Origin: Desulfovibrio oxyclinae DSM 11498
GTDB taxonomy: Bacteria; Desulfobacterota; Desulfovibrionia; Desulfovibrionales; Desulfovibrionaceae
Direction of reading: 5' to 3'
Length of the DNA stretch: 64,000 bases
NCBI RefSeq assembly: GCF_000375485.1
Contig: NZ_AQXE01000011.1
Span: forward strand, 160-64,159
In this document: positions 53,076 to 61,421 of the stretch, piece by piece
Layout: each line of letters opens with the position of its first letter
Position numbering within the stretch: position 1 is the stretch's first letter
The notes under the pieces: model-generated
Database searches by the model: none
The model's input: the letters and a program-made list of their open reading frames with translations, nothing else
Told to the model about the DNA's origin: nothing
Translations under genes and position numbers: made by a program

Positions 53076-54836
53076 GTGGGCTGCTGCATGTGTGAAGAAT
53101 ATAAATGGGATGACCCGCAGGAGCCGATCCTGTGTCTGCTTGAGGACCGCAAGGAATACTGTCTTTTCCATGCACCGGGCGATTTGAAGGATCATGAAGC
53201 GCTTATGGATGCCGCCTGGGAGCGGGTGAACTGTGTGCTGGAAGCCAACGTCGGCCGGGGGGAAAATGATCAGATTTCATGTGATTTAAGCGGTACGGCC
53301 TTTGGTGAAGACGTGGATTTTGGCGGAATGGTCTTTTCTACAAGCGACTTCAGGGATGCCAAGTTCGGGGGGGAAGCCGACTTCATGAACGCCACGTTCG
53401 GGGGGAAAGCCAACTTCAGGAACGCCACGTTCGGGGGGAAAGCCGACTTATGGTACGCCAAGTTCGGGGGGGAGGCCAACTTCAGGTGCGCCAAGTTCGG
53501 GGGGAAAGCCTACTTCTGGAACGCCAAGTTCGGGGGGAAAGCCTACTTCAGGAACGCCAAGTTCGGGGGGGAAGCCTACTTCTGGAACACCAAGTTCGGG
53601 GGGAAAGCCTACTTCATGAACGCCACGTTTGAGGGGGAAGCCAACTTCTGGTACCCCGAGTTCGGGAGGAAAGCCTACTTCAGGAACGCCACGTTCGGGG
53701 GGGAAACCTCCTTCAGGAACGCCGAGTTCGGGGGGAAAACCTACTTCGGGAACGCCACGTTCGGGGAGAAAGCCAACTTCTGGTACGCCAAGTTCAGGGG
53801 GGAAGCCTACTTCACGAACGCCACGTTCGGGGGGGAAGCCAACTTCAGGTACGCCAAGTTCGAGAGCGAAGCTCAATTTCTTTTATCCACCTTTTCTTCT
53901 TTCATGATCGCTGACAAAACGGCCTTTGAAGATAAAACCTTGTTTGAAAAAGCCACGTTTCAAAAAAACGCCTCTTTTTCCCAGACCACATTCAAGGAAG
54001 TGTCCTTCCCTTTGTCCCGGTTTTACGAGGAGCCCGTCTTTGACCGGGCTGACCTTCGCATGGCCGAGCTGCTTGGTGCACCTGTAGAAGACTTTCGGCT
54101 CATGGCCTGCAAGCTGCCCACGCGACGCGGCAGGCGCATAACCTATGATGCGCGCAAGGTGAACGGAATTGGCTATTTTCCGCTGGACAACGTGAACACA
54201 GTTAGCACCCTAGAAGAAACTCCGCCGCCGGGGCACCTTGAAGACCTCTACCGCCGCCTGAAAAAAGTCGCCCGCCGGGAGTATGACGAGACGCTGGCCT
54301 CGGATTTCCATTATGCGGAAAAGGAGATGCAACGCCACCGAGGCTGGGACATGCTGACCAACTGCGAACGCACCCGGGAAAACAACCACGGCTTCTGTCT
54401 TCGCGACCGGGCGAGAGGGCTCGGACTCTGGCTTGTTCTATCCCTGTACCGCTTCATCAGCGGTTACGGCGAGTCGCCTCTGCGCGCCTTTGGGGCACTT
54501 ATGTTGCTAGTCCTGCTCCCCGGCGCGCTCATGCACCCCCTGCCTGTTCATTTGCCGCTGTGGCTTGCCATTATCGGTTTGATGGCCTTTCCGAAGGGCT
54601 TTTTTCTCCCGTTTTGGCTTGGGGCAGCCTCTTTGTGGTTTCTTCCCCACATACCAAATTCATTGGAGAATCTGGACCTCGGCGCGAGCTGGTTGCATTT
54701 TATTCCGCTGGTGAAATTGCCAAAGGCGGCCGAATTCGACTGGCTGCCGAGGGCGCTCATGCTCTGCTCTCAGGTCGCCATCACCCTCCAGGCGGCGCTG
54801 TTCGGTTTCGCGCTGCGCAACAGGTTCCGGCGATAG
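53076..54836 (+). CDS. Pentapeptide-repeat membrane protein with channel-like C terminus
   Basis: This 586-residue protein starts with a Cys-rich, possibly metal-binding segment (GCCMCEEYKW followed by CLLEDRKEYCLFHAP). Sixteen 11-residue units of Pentapeptide_3 type (AKFGGEANFRN-like) span residues 95-270 and should form a right-handed beta-helix, with degenerate repeats up to about 325. Then follow a helical linker (DLYRRLKKVARREYDETLAS) and a membrane part introduced by ISGYGESPLRAFGALML with about four hydrophobic segments. The C terminus resembles pentapeptide-linked ion-channel-like proteins, but no TVGYG selectivity filter is present. GTG 53076 is chosen for the AAGGAG site seven bases upstream. 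The function is unknown. Confidence 0.8.
   Translation: MGCCMCEEYKWDDPQEPILCLLEDRKEYCLFHAPGDLKDHEALMDAAWERVNCVLEANVGRGENDQISCDLSGTAFGEDVDFGGMVFSTSDFRDAKFGGEADFMNATFGGKANFRNATFGGKADLWYAKFGGEANFRCAKFGGKAYFWNAKFGGKAYFRNAKFGGEAYFWNTKFGGKAYFMNATFEGEANFWYPEFGRKAYFRNATFGGETSFRNAEFGGKTYFGNATFGEKANFWYAKFRGEAYFTNATFGGEANFRYAKFESEAQFLLSTFSSFMIADKTAFEDKTLFEKATFQKNASFSQTTFKEVSFPLSRFYEEPVFDRADLRMAELLGAPVEDFRLMACKLPTRRGRRITYDARKVNGIGYFPLDNVNTVSTLEETPPPGHLEDLYRRLKKVARREYDETLASDFHYAEKEMQRHRGWDMLTNCERTRENNHGFCLRDRARGLGLWLVLSLYRFISGYGESPLRAFGALMLLVLLPGALMHPLPVHLPLWLAIIGLMAFPKGFFLPFWLGAASLWFLPHIPNSLENLDLGASWLHFIPLVKLPKAAEFDWLPRALMLCSQVAITLQAALFGFALRNRFRR
53358..53885 (+). repeat. 16 tandem 33-bp repeats within the pentapeptide gene
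   Basis: Sixteen in-register 33-bp units, each encoding 11 residues, run without indels; the last is diverged. Most contain TTCGGGGGG followed by AAAGCC or GAAGCC, which gives a run of six or seven G in nearly every unit. Near-identical units and G tracts make recombination and slippage likely. Confidence 0.93.
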
Positions 54837-54925
54837 GTGCGTTTTTCTTGAAACCACGACCCTTTTGTGTCAAATCTCCCGAAACGGAAAAATGCATCGA
54901 AAACAGCTTGAAAGGGGCAACGGTC

Positions 54926-55138
54926 ATGGCTGACGAAAGCACCAAGCGGTTCCTTGAATGGATCGACGTTCTCGCCAAGGGCATCCTCGCAGGAGGCTCC
55001 CTCGGCGTCATCGCGGGATGGTTCGACCTCCTGCCCATGGCCCGCGGCGTGGCGCTCGGCGGGCTGGCCGGATGTCTGGCGGCCATCAACTTCAAGCAGC
55101 GCAGGGACGAGAAGCGCAAGAACGACAAGGACGCGTAA
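54926..55138 (+). CDS. Small two-helix membrane protein, function unknown
   Basis: This 70-residue protein has two Gly/Ala-rich hydrophobic segments (AKGILAGGSLGVIAGWFDLL and ARGVALGGLAGCLAAINF) and a highly charged tail (KQRRDEKRKNDKDA). It resembles small AtpI-like or assembly-factor-like membrane proteins only in general form. Its stop overlaps the ATG of the following EamA transporter by one base (TAATG), so it may be a partner of that exporter or simply be coupled to it. GAAAGGGG lies upstream of the ATG. It is not recognised. Confidence 0.7.
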   Translation: MADESTKRFLEWIDVLAKGILAGGSLGVIAGWFDLLPMARGVALGGLAGCLAAINFKQRRDEKRKNDKDA

Positions 55139-56025
55139 TGCAACTCCGCGTCGTCCTCGCACTGTGCGCCACCCTCACCTTCTGGGCCTCGGCCTTTGTC
55201 GGCATTCGAGCGGCCCTGCCTGACTTCGATCCCGGCCACCTCGCCCTGCTGCGCTTCCTCTTCGCCTCGGCCGCCATGCTGGTCTACGCCTTCATCGCCA
55301 AAATCCGACTGCCGAGACTGCGCGACCTGCCCATCATCCTGCTGCACGGCTTCCTCGGCTACACCGTCTACCACGTGGCCCTGAACTACGGGGAAACCAC
55401 GGTCAGCGCCGGGTCCGCGAGCTTCATCATCAGCTCCATCCCGGTATTCTCCACCCTGTTCGCCGTGGTGCTGCTGGGCGAGCGCATCGTCAAACGAACC
55501 CTCGTGGGCATTGGCATCAGCATGGCAGGCATCGCGCTCATAGCCTTTGGCGAGGGCGGCGGCATGAGCTTCGACTTCGGCGCCCTGCTCATCCTGCTGG
55601 CCGCCGTGTCCGAGAGCCTCTACATCGTTCTCCAGAAGCCCTATCTCGAACGCTACACGCCATTCGAGTACGTCACCTACACGCTCATCGCCGGGACAAT
55701 CTTCATGGGCCGCTTCCTGCCCGGACTGCCAGAGGCCGTGGCCGGGGCATCCATGGAAAGCATCCTCGCCGTAGCCTACCTCGGCGTATGCCCGGGCGCG
55801 GTGGCCTATGCGTTCTGGTCCTACGCGCTGTCCAAGGGCAACGTGTCCAAAATCGTGGTGACACAGTACTCCCTGCCGCTGCTGACCATCGTCATCGGCC
55901 TGATCTGGCTGGGTGAATTCCCCGCCCCGCTGGCGCTTGCGGGCGGTCTGGTATCCCTTGCGGGCGTCGTCCTCATCACGGTTCCCAAGGAATTCCTGCG
56001 GCGCTGGACACGACGCGAAGCCTGA
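55138..56025 (+). CDS. EamA/DMT-family metabolite exporter
   Basis: This 295-residue membrane protein has ten hydrophobic segments in two EamA repeats. The first begins CATLTFWASAFVGIRAAL; the second carries LLILLAAVSESLYIVLQKP. It is a drug/metabolite superfamily exporter, unlike the other EamA gene at 40767 in sequence. The ATG overlaps the stop of the small membrane protein gene (TAATG). A hairpin follows at about 56048. The substrate is unknown. Confidence 0.9.
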   Translation: MQLRVVLALCATLTFWASAFVGIRAALPDFDPGHLALLRFLFASAAMLVYAFIAKIRLPRLRDLPIILLHGFLGYTVYHVALNYGETTVSAGSASFIISSIPVFSTLFAVVLLGERIVKRTLVGIGISMAGIALIAFGEGGGMSFDFGALLILLAAVSESLYIVLQKPYLERYTPFEYVTYTLIAGTIFMGRFLPGLPEAVAGASMESILAVAYLGVCPGAVAYAFWSYALSKGNVSKIVVTQYSLPLLTIVIGLIWLGEFPAPLALAGGLVSLAGVVLITVPKEFLRRWTRREA

Positions 56026-56045
56026 TCCAAAGCGAATCACACATC

Positions 56046-56087
56046 AAAAAGCCGGACGCCCCATGGGACGCCCGGCTTTATTCTTTC
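56046..56087. terminator. Terminator between EamA and hydrogenase genes
   Basis: AAAGCCGG (56048-56055) pairs with CCGGCTTT (56072-56079), with imperfect inner pairing and T- or A-rich flanks on both sides. It separates convergent genes. Confidence 0.8.
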
Positions 56088-56101
56088 ATTATACGAGACC
56101 G

Positions 56102-57769
56102 CTACAGCACGCGGAACTTCTGGCGGGTGCCCTTGCGGTTGTCCACCAGATGCACCGAGCAGGCGATGCATGGGTCAAAGGAGTGGATGGTCCTGAGAAT
56201 CTCCACCGGACGATCCGGATCCGGACACGGGCAGCCGATGAGCGACTGTTCCGCGGGACTCAGCTTGCCTTCCTTGCAGCGCGGACCGAGGTTCCACGTG
56301 GACGGCACCACCATCTGGAAGTTCTCGATCTTCTTGTCCTTGATGCGGATCCAGTGCGAGAGGCCGCCACGGGTGACGCAGCACATGCCGACGCCCTTGG
56401 CCTCGTCCGGCATGGTCCATTTGCGATAGATCTTGTCGTCGCCGGATTTCACCCGCTCGTCCACTTCGTCGATCCACCCTTTCATTCGGCGGGTGAGCAT
56501 GGCTGTCTCCACCACGCGGGACACGGTGCGGCCCATGGTGGAGAACAGGTGCTCCGACTTCATGCCGGTCTTAGCGAACACCTCGTCAAGCATCTTCTTT
56601 GTCTCGGACTCGCCGCGCGCGTAGGCAATGGCCCGGCGGGCGAGCGGTCCAGTCTCCATGGCCTCGGTCTTGTAGCGCGGGGCCTTGGACCACGAGTATT
56701 TTTCCTTGTCCTCGTAGTTGGTGTACTTCGGATCAGTGACGCCGTCGTACGGCTTGAGCACGTCGTCGCCCTTGTACCAGCTGCGGGCCACGTGCTCGTC
56801 GATCTTGTCGATGTCGAGCTTTTCGGCGCTGTCGAGATCGTTGCCCCAGAGCACGCCGGAGCGGAAGTACGGGTCCTTGCCGGTGCTGGGATCGTAGAAA
56901 TCGCTGAAGTCGAAGAAGTTCTCGGTCCTGCCGTACTTCCACGATTCGGGGAAGCGCTTGGCCATCATAACGATGTCCGGCATCATGGCGTTTTCCACAA
57001 ATTCCTTGGTTTCCTCCCACAGGCTGCGGAAATGCGTGACCACCTCGGGCTTGAGGCTGTCGTAGCAGGTCATGCCGCCCACGACCATGGACTGCGCGTG
57101 CGGATTCTTGCCCGCGAACAGGGCCATGGCCCGTGCGAGCTTGAGCTGAACGCGCAATCCTTCCAGATAGTGTGCGGACATGATGAGGTTTTCCTCGGGC
57201 GAGAAGCGGTAGGCCTCGTTGCCGCCGAGGAAATAGGCGTTTTCCAGAAAGCCGAGCTGTCCGGTGCCCACGAAATCATTGAGCCGTTTGCGCACGATGT
57301 ACAGGTCCGCCGGGTCGCCCCCGCGGTTGCTGGTCTTGTCCACTATCGCCGCAGCCTTGCCGGGATCGGCTTTTGTGGCGGCGGCCATGTCTATCCAGTC
57401 CAGACCGTGCAGGTGATAGTAATGCACCAGATGGTCATGCACCACCAGAGCGGACAGGATCAGGTTGCGCATCAGCCCCGCCAGCGGCGGCACTTCGATG
57501 TCGAGCGCGTTCTCGATGGCGCGGATGCTCGTCAGAGCGTGGGTGTTGGTGCACACGCCGCAGGCGCGCTGGGTGAACAGGGGCGCGTCCTCGGGCGGCC
57601 TGCCCTTGAGGATCTGCTCGATGCCCCGGTAGAGCTGCGTGCTGACCCACGCGTTTTTCACGTGATCGTTTTCAAGTTCCACCTCGACCTTGAGATGGCC
57701 TTCTATGCGGGTCACCGGGTCCACGATCAGGCGGTTGCCGGTGCCGTTCATGGCATTGCTTTGACTCAT
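56102..57769 (-). CDS. Periplasmic [NiFe] hydrogenase large subunit
   Basis: This 555-residue subunit holds the nickel-iron active site that splits or makes hydrogen. The four metal-ligating cysteines are in the L1 motif RACGVC (C70, C73) and the L2 motif DPCIACSVH (C534, C537). The 15 residues after His540 are the usual C-terminal peptide removed by the maturation protease. IVDPVTRIEGHLKVEVEL near the start is typical of group 1 uptake hydrogenases. It has no export signal of its own and should travel with the Tat-exported small subunit. It lies last in a cytochrome-small-large operon. No maturation genes are in the window. Confidence 0.96.
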   Translation of the reverse strand: MSQSNAMNGTGNRLIVDPVTRIEGHLKVEVELENDHVKNAWVSTQLYRGIEQILKGRPPEDAPLFTQRACGVCTNTHALTSIRAIENALDIEVPPLAGLMRNLILSALVVHDHLVHYYHLHGLDWIDMAAATKADPGKAAAIVDKTSNRGGDPADLYIVRKRLNDFVGTGQLGFLENAYFLGGNEAYRFSPEENLIMSAHYLEGLRVQLKLARAMALFAGKNPHAQSMVVGGMTCYDSLKPEVVTHFRSLWEETKEFVENAMMPDIVMMAKRFPESWKYGRTENFFDFSDFYDPSTGKDPYFRSGVLWGNDLDSAEKLDIDKIDEHVARSWYKGDDVLKPYDGVTDPKYTNYEDKEKYSWSKAPRYKTEAMETGPLARRAIAYARGESETKKMLDEVFAKTGMKSEHLFSTMGRTVSRVVETAMLTRRMKGWIDEVDERVKSGDDKIYRKWTMPDEAKGVGMCCVTRGGLSHWIRIKDKKIENFQMVVPSTWNLGPRCKEGKLSPAEQSLIGCPCPDPDRPVEILRTIHSFDPCIACSVHLVDNRKGTRQKFRVL

Positions 57770-57799
57770 GCGGTAATTCCTCCTTCCTGATGGCGCGGG

Positions 57800-58765
57800 T
57801 TAGGTTTCCGGTCCGTCTTCGATGGGATGGAAGAACGGCGAATAGTCGTCCCAGAAGTTCGGCTCGCTGCATCCGATGCAGGGCGCGCCCGCCTGAACCG
57901 GCCAGTTGACCTCGTTGAACAGGGAGGTAGGACAGTTGTTGTAAGTGTACGGCCCCTTGCAGCCCAGCTGATACAGGCACCAGCCTTTCTTCGCCTCGTC
58001 GCTCTCGAAATCCGGAGCGAACTCGCCGCGATTAAAGTGCTCCTGCCTCGGGCAATGGTCGTGCACAGTGTCGCCGTAGAACATCTTGGGCCGGTTCCAC
58101 GCATCAAGCTCGGGCATACCCTTGGTCAGCAGATGGACCACGGTTCCCACGAAGTTCATGGGATTCGGCGGACAACCCGCGATATTGATGGCGTTGACCC
58201 CGACCGCCTTGAGCGCGTCGTTGGTACCCTTGGCGCCGGAGGGGTTTGGGGCGGCCGCCTGAATGCCGCCGAAGCAGGCGCATGAACCCATGGCGATGGT
58301 CGCATTGGCCTTGGCCGCCACCCGCGCAAAGAGCTGGAACATGGTCTCGCCGCCCACCTTGCCGTACTCCCCGCCGTGATACGTGGGGATGCCGCCTTCG
58401 ATGACGCAGACGTACCCTTCGGGATTCTTCATGGCCTTCTCAAGTGCGGCGTGGGCCGCCTGTCCGGCTGAGGCCATGACGGTCTCGCAGTAGTCCAGCG
58501 AGATGGTATTCATGATGATTTCGTCGAAATACGGCTGGTAGGCCCTGAGAAGCGCTTCGGTGCAGCCGGTGCATTCGGCGCCGTGCATGTAGATGACGGA
58601 GGGACGTTTTTTTCCGGCCAACGCATGGGCCACCTTGGGCGCGAATGCCGGTCCCATTCCGATAAAGGCGGCCATGGTCCCGCAGAATTTCATGAAGTCG
58701 CGACGGCTGGGCTTCTCGGTGCCTGCCATCATCTTGAGTGTATCGAACCTGTTCGAGTTCGGCAT
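57800..58765 (-). CDS. Periplasmic [NiFe] hydrogenase small subunit, Tat-exported
   Basis: This 321-residue subunit carries three iron-sulfur clusters that wire the active site to the cytochrome. A Tat signal ([19 protein letters not shown]) spans the first 50 residues. The proximal cluster ligands are in [21 protein letters not shown] and AGCPPNP. Medial and distal ligands lie in [22 protein letters not shown] and [13 protein letters not shown], consistent with a standard (not six-Cys oxygen-tolerant) proximal site. The cytochrome gene lies 14 bp upstream and the large subunit 30 bp downstream. Confidence 0.96.
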   Translation of the reverse strand: MPNSNRFDTLKMMAGTEKPSRRDFMKFCGTMAAFIGMGPAFAPKVAHALAGKKRPSVIYMHGAECTGCTEALLRAYQPYFDEIIMNTISLDYCETVMASAGQAAHAALEKAMKNPEGYVCVIEGGIPTYHGGEYGKVGGETMFQLFARVAAKANATIAMGSCACFGGIQAAAPNPSGAKGTNDALKAVGVNAINIAGCPPNPMNFVGTVVHLLTKGMPELDAWNRPKMFYGDTVHDHCPRQEHFNRGEFAPDFESDEAKKGWCLYQLGCKGPYTYNNCPTSLFNEVNWPVQAGAPCIGCSEPNFWDDYSPFFHPIEDGPET

Positions 58766-58779
58766 GCGATCCTCCTTGG

Positions 58780-59181
58780 CTAACCGGGCTTGTGGCAGGC
58801 TGTGGTGCAGCCGACGGGGTTATCGCCGCCCGCGGCTCGCCTCTGCGTATGACAGCCGAGACAGCTCGGCGCTCCCTCGGAATGCCACGCCCTGTAAAAG
58901 CCGGTCTTGTCCTTGGGATTGTCCGCACTGTGGCACTGTCGGCAGGCCACGAATTCTCCCAGCGTCTTGTCCGACTCCTTGTGATGACACTTCTGGCACG
59001 GCACCCTGATGGCGTGGAATCCGTGCGCAAACTTGACCTCCTTGACCCATGTGGCCAGCGGCTCGTTGCCCTTGGGACGTTCCAGAACGATTTCGTCGGG
59101 AACCTTATAGGCGACCGCCGTGGTCACTATGACGGCCATCGCCAGCGAAGCCGCCACGGAAAACAGGACCTTTCGGAACAT
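58780..59181 (-). CDS. Tetraheme cytochrome c3-type partner of the hydrogenase
   Basis: This 133-residue class III cytochrome has a Sec signal peptide ([20 protein letters not shown]). Four haem sites are visible: CQKCH, CRQCH and CLGCH (CxxCH type), and a last CTTACH, which is CxxxCH. The mature part contains exactly eight histidines, enough for bis-His ligation of four haems. It is the first gene of the hydrogenase operon and should take electrons from the small subunit in the periplasm. The ATG at 59181 follows GGAGGAAGC; a longer frame to 59211 is not favoured. Confidence 0.92.
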   Translation of the reverse strand: MFRKVLFSVAASLAMAVIVTTAVAYKVPDEIVLERPKGNEPLATWVKEVKFAHGFHAIRVPCQKCHHKESDKTLGEFVACRQCHSADNPKDKTGFYRAWHSEGAPSCLGCHTQRRAAGGDNPVGCTTACHKPG

Positions 59182-59223
59182 GCTTCCTCCGTTTGGTGAG
59201 TAGTTGAGCAATCGAGGTCAAGC

Positions 59224-59263
59224 ATACACGAATCGTGTATTATTCTGATTATAAGATACACGA
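59224..59263 (-). promoter_or_regulatory. Palindromic operator and -10 region of the hydrogenase operon
   Basis: ATACACGAATCGTGTAT (59224-59240) is a perfect 8-1-8 palindrome, and the half-site ATACACGA recurs at 59256-59263, 32 bp (about three helical turns) from the first. A TATAAT (59253-59248 on the minus strand) lies between them, with no clear -35. The layout suggests a repressor or a redox or hydrogen-responsive regulator bound around the -10. Confidence 0.65.
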
Positions 59264-59313
59264 AGCCATGTATTTCATTTCGGGCAGGCAGGAAAAAGCA
59301 GGGACTGGATCGG

Positions 59314-60765
59314 TTAGGCTTGCAGCGAGAAGGTGAGGGTGGTTCCCTCGTTTTGCGAAGTGTGCATGTCCAGAGCACCGCCAAGCGCCTTGGCGATGAG
59401 TCTGGCGGAGTATGTACCGAGGCCGCTGCCACCCTTTTTTTCAGCGGTGGCGTACTTGTCAAAGAAACTGTGCCTGACTGCTTTCGGAACAACCCCGAGG
59501 TTATGAACCTCGAGGCGAAAACCGTCATCGCACCGCTGCCACTTCACCGAAACCGTAGAGCCCGCAGGCGCGGCTTCGAACGCATTTTTCAGCAGGTTCG
59601 TGAGCATGGTACGATAAAGCGATTCTTCGCCGGGGATCGACTCGCAACGCGCATCCACATGCACATCCAACTGTTTGTACTGCTGCAATGCGCCATTTTC
59701 CCCCACGACCTGCTGCACGACGGGTTCGAGCTTCACGTCACAGATATCCGGTATATATTCGCCGCGTTCCATTCGGTGCAGGTCCAGGGAATCGTTGATC
59801 ATACCCAGAACGCGATGCCCTGCCGCCTCCATGAGAGCGCCCTGCTCCCGCACCTCAGAGTCTTCATGCATCTGAAGCAATTGGGACATTGACACCATCC
59901 CGCCAAGGGGACTTTTGAGGTCGTGCTGCGAGATGCGGGCCACGTCCTCCTTGAGTTCATCCAGCTCCTTGCGCTGGGTCACATCCCTCAGGGAAACAAG
60001 TGTGGCGGGCTTCGCGTCCCATTCGGTTTCCGTGGAACGGATTTCCATCACTCTGGTGCCCTCGGCGGTCCGCACGCAGGTTTCGACCCCTTCATCCTGC
60101 TCCAGCGAAAACTTCATCCGCATCCCGGACAGGCCCTCGGCATCCGTCTCAAACAGCGTCATGGCGGCACTGTTGCCCGTGATGACGGTCCCGGTCGCAT
60201 CAATGACCAGCAAGGCATCGGGGTTCATCTCGAAAAGTTTGGCGGCCCTCTCCTTCTGTCGCTTCAGCAGCCGGTTGCGGATACTGAGTTCCCGCTGGGC
60301 GTTCACGAGTTCGTTGTTGAGCTGCATCATACTGTCGAGCTGTGCAGGGTCATCCGGAGCATCGCGCTCTCGGGAAAGCTGCTGCTGGCATTCCCGAAGC
60401 CGAACGCTCTGCTCATTCACGATGGAGACCATCTGATCATAAAGATGAACCAGATTCTCCGGCATGGGGGAGATCACCACCAGCAAGCCGTCATCGTGAC
60501 GCACGCCGAAATAGTAAAGGGCTTTGACGCCTTCGGAGGTGATTGTGTTGAGTTCCCATCCCATGGAGGATTTCTGCTTCTGCACCCTCTCCAGAAAATC
60601 GGTAAGCTTATGCAGCGAGCCGTCATCCACGATGGATACAAGATCCTCACGTTCACCGGATTGAAATATGCCGAGCCCGTCGGACACCACGCGCAAAACA
60701 CGAGAGGCTTGGTCGCAGACCACCGCGGTGCCAGACGGATGCGAGCCTTCAGCTTTCTCTGTCAT
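59314..60765 (-). CDS. Soluble PAS sensor histidine kinase
   Basis: This 483-residue protein has no membrane segment. An N-terminal sensor region (about 10-110) of PAS-like look is followed by a coiled coil (about 112-178), a PAS domain (about 178-262, starting FEMNPDALLVIDATG), a HisKA domain with phospho-acceptor H281 in ISQHDLKSPLGG, and an HATPase domain with the N box (LLKNAFEAAP) and G2 box (GSGLGTYSARL). The usual DxGxG of the G1 box is altered (HNLGVVP). Its start overlaps the stop of the cobalamin-binding gene (ATGA), so the two are probably partners. No response regulator adjoins it, so its output is unknown. Confidence 0.9.
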   Translation of the reverse strand: MTEKAEGSHPSGTAVVCDQASRVLRVVSDGLGIFQSGEREDLVSIVDDGSLHKLTDFLERVQKQKSSMGWELNTITSEGVKALYYFGVRHDDGLLVVISPMPENLVHLYDQMVSIVNEQSVRLRECQQQLSRERDAPDDPAQLDSMMQLNNELVNAQRELSIRNRLLKRQKERAAKLFEMNPDALLVIDATGTVITGNSAAMTLFETDAEGLSGMRMKFSLEQDEGVETCVRTAEGTRVMEIRSTETEWDAKPATLVSLRDVTQRKELDELKEDVARISQHDLKSPLGGMVSMSQLLQMHEDSEVREQGALMEAAGHRVLGMINDSLDLHRMERGEYIPDICDVKLEPVVQQVVGENGALQQYKQLDVHVDARCESIPGEESLYRTMLTNLLKNAFEAAPAGSTVSVKWQRCDDGFRLEVHNLGVVPKAVRHSFFDKYATAEKKGGSGLGTYSARLIAKALGGALDMHTSQNEGTTLTFSLQA

Positions 60766-61421
60766 GACACCAACTCCCAGCCTTTGCGGACTGCTTCACG
60801 GGCATCCGCCGCCGTGGCGTTCGCTCCTACCAGAGCCACCAGATCAGGATTCGCGGCAAAAGGCGCCCCGCCGACCATTATCGCCGGCATGATCCCGGCA
60901 TCGTCCCTGAGAGCTGCAACAAGCGATTTGACCGCCTGCACATTGTAGGATGTGGTGCATGAAATGCAGACCAGATCGGCCTGTTTATCGCGAACGAAAC
61001 CGACCAGATCAGCGTCGGGCATACCCGATCCGAGAAAGTGCGTGGTCCAGTTGTTCATCTCGAAAAAGTCGCAGACCATGCGCATGCCCATCTCGTGCAG
61101 TTCGGAGCTGACGCAGCATCCCACCACCGTTTTTCCGGCAGAACCGTCGCCCACAATGCGTGGAAACAGATTGGACATGATCAACTGCGTGACGGCCGTA
61201 CTGTAATGCTCCACGGCCACGCTCACCTTGTTTTGCTGCCAGAGACGACCGATGCGATGCTGGGTGAGCTGGAAAACGTCGAGATACAACGAAGGGATAG
61301 CGAGCCCGTCATCAAGCGCATCGATAATCAGGGCGCTTGCCTTGTCCCGCTGACCGTCGAGAAGAGCCTGCTGATAGTCATCCGCAAGTTTCATTGTGCG
61401 ATCATGGCTGAAACCGCTCAT
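60762..61421 (-). CDS. Free-standing cobalamin-binding protein with CarH-type photosensor signature
   Basis: This 219-residue protein has a four-helix cap domain (about 10-90) and a B12-binding Rossmann domain (about 97-215). The cap carries W61-x9-E71-H72, the signature of adenosylcobalamin light sensors of the CarH/LitR group. The B12 site reads ExHxxG (E107, H109, G112), then 41 residues to SxT (S154, T156), then 27 to GG (184-185), the canonical base-off/His-on spacing; H109 should be the lower cobalt ligand. There is no MerR DNA-binding domain. It lies between an unknown gene and a histidine kinase with ATGA overlaps on both sides. A methyltransferase corrinoid protein is the main alternative, but no methyltransferase is nearby. 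Confidence 0.88.
   Translation of the reverse strand: MSGFSHDRTMKLADDYQQALLDGQRDKASALIIDALDDGLAIPSLYLDVFQLTQHRIGRLWQQNKVSVAVEHYSTAVTQLIMSNLFPRIVGDGSAGKTVVGCCVSSELHEMGMRMVCDFFEMNNWTTHFLGSGMPDADLVGFVRDKQADLVCISCTTSYNVQAVKSLVAALRDDAGIMPAIMVGGAPFAANPDLVALVGANATAADAREAVRKGWELVS

Noticed and set aside
53448..53876. Minus-strand repeat protein (FPPELGVPEVG-like units)
   Set aside because: It is the complement of the 33-bp tandem repeats in the pentapeptide gene and has no start context or conserved continuation.
53358..53885. CRISPR-like array of regularly spaced repeats
   Set aside because: The 33-bp units are directly tandem with no unique spacers, are in frame, and encode a regular protein repeat. 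No cas genes are present.
55913..57790. 625-codon open frame on the plus strand
   Set aside because: It is antisense to the hydrogenase large subunit, which carries all catalytic cysteines in its own frame.
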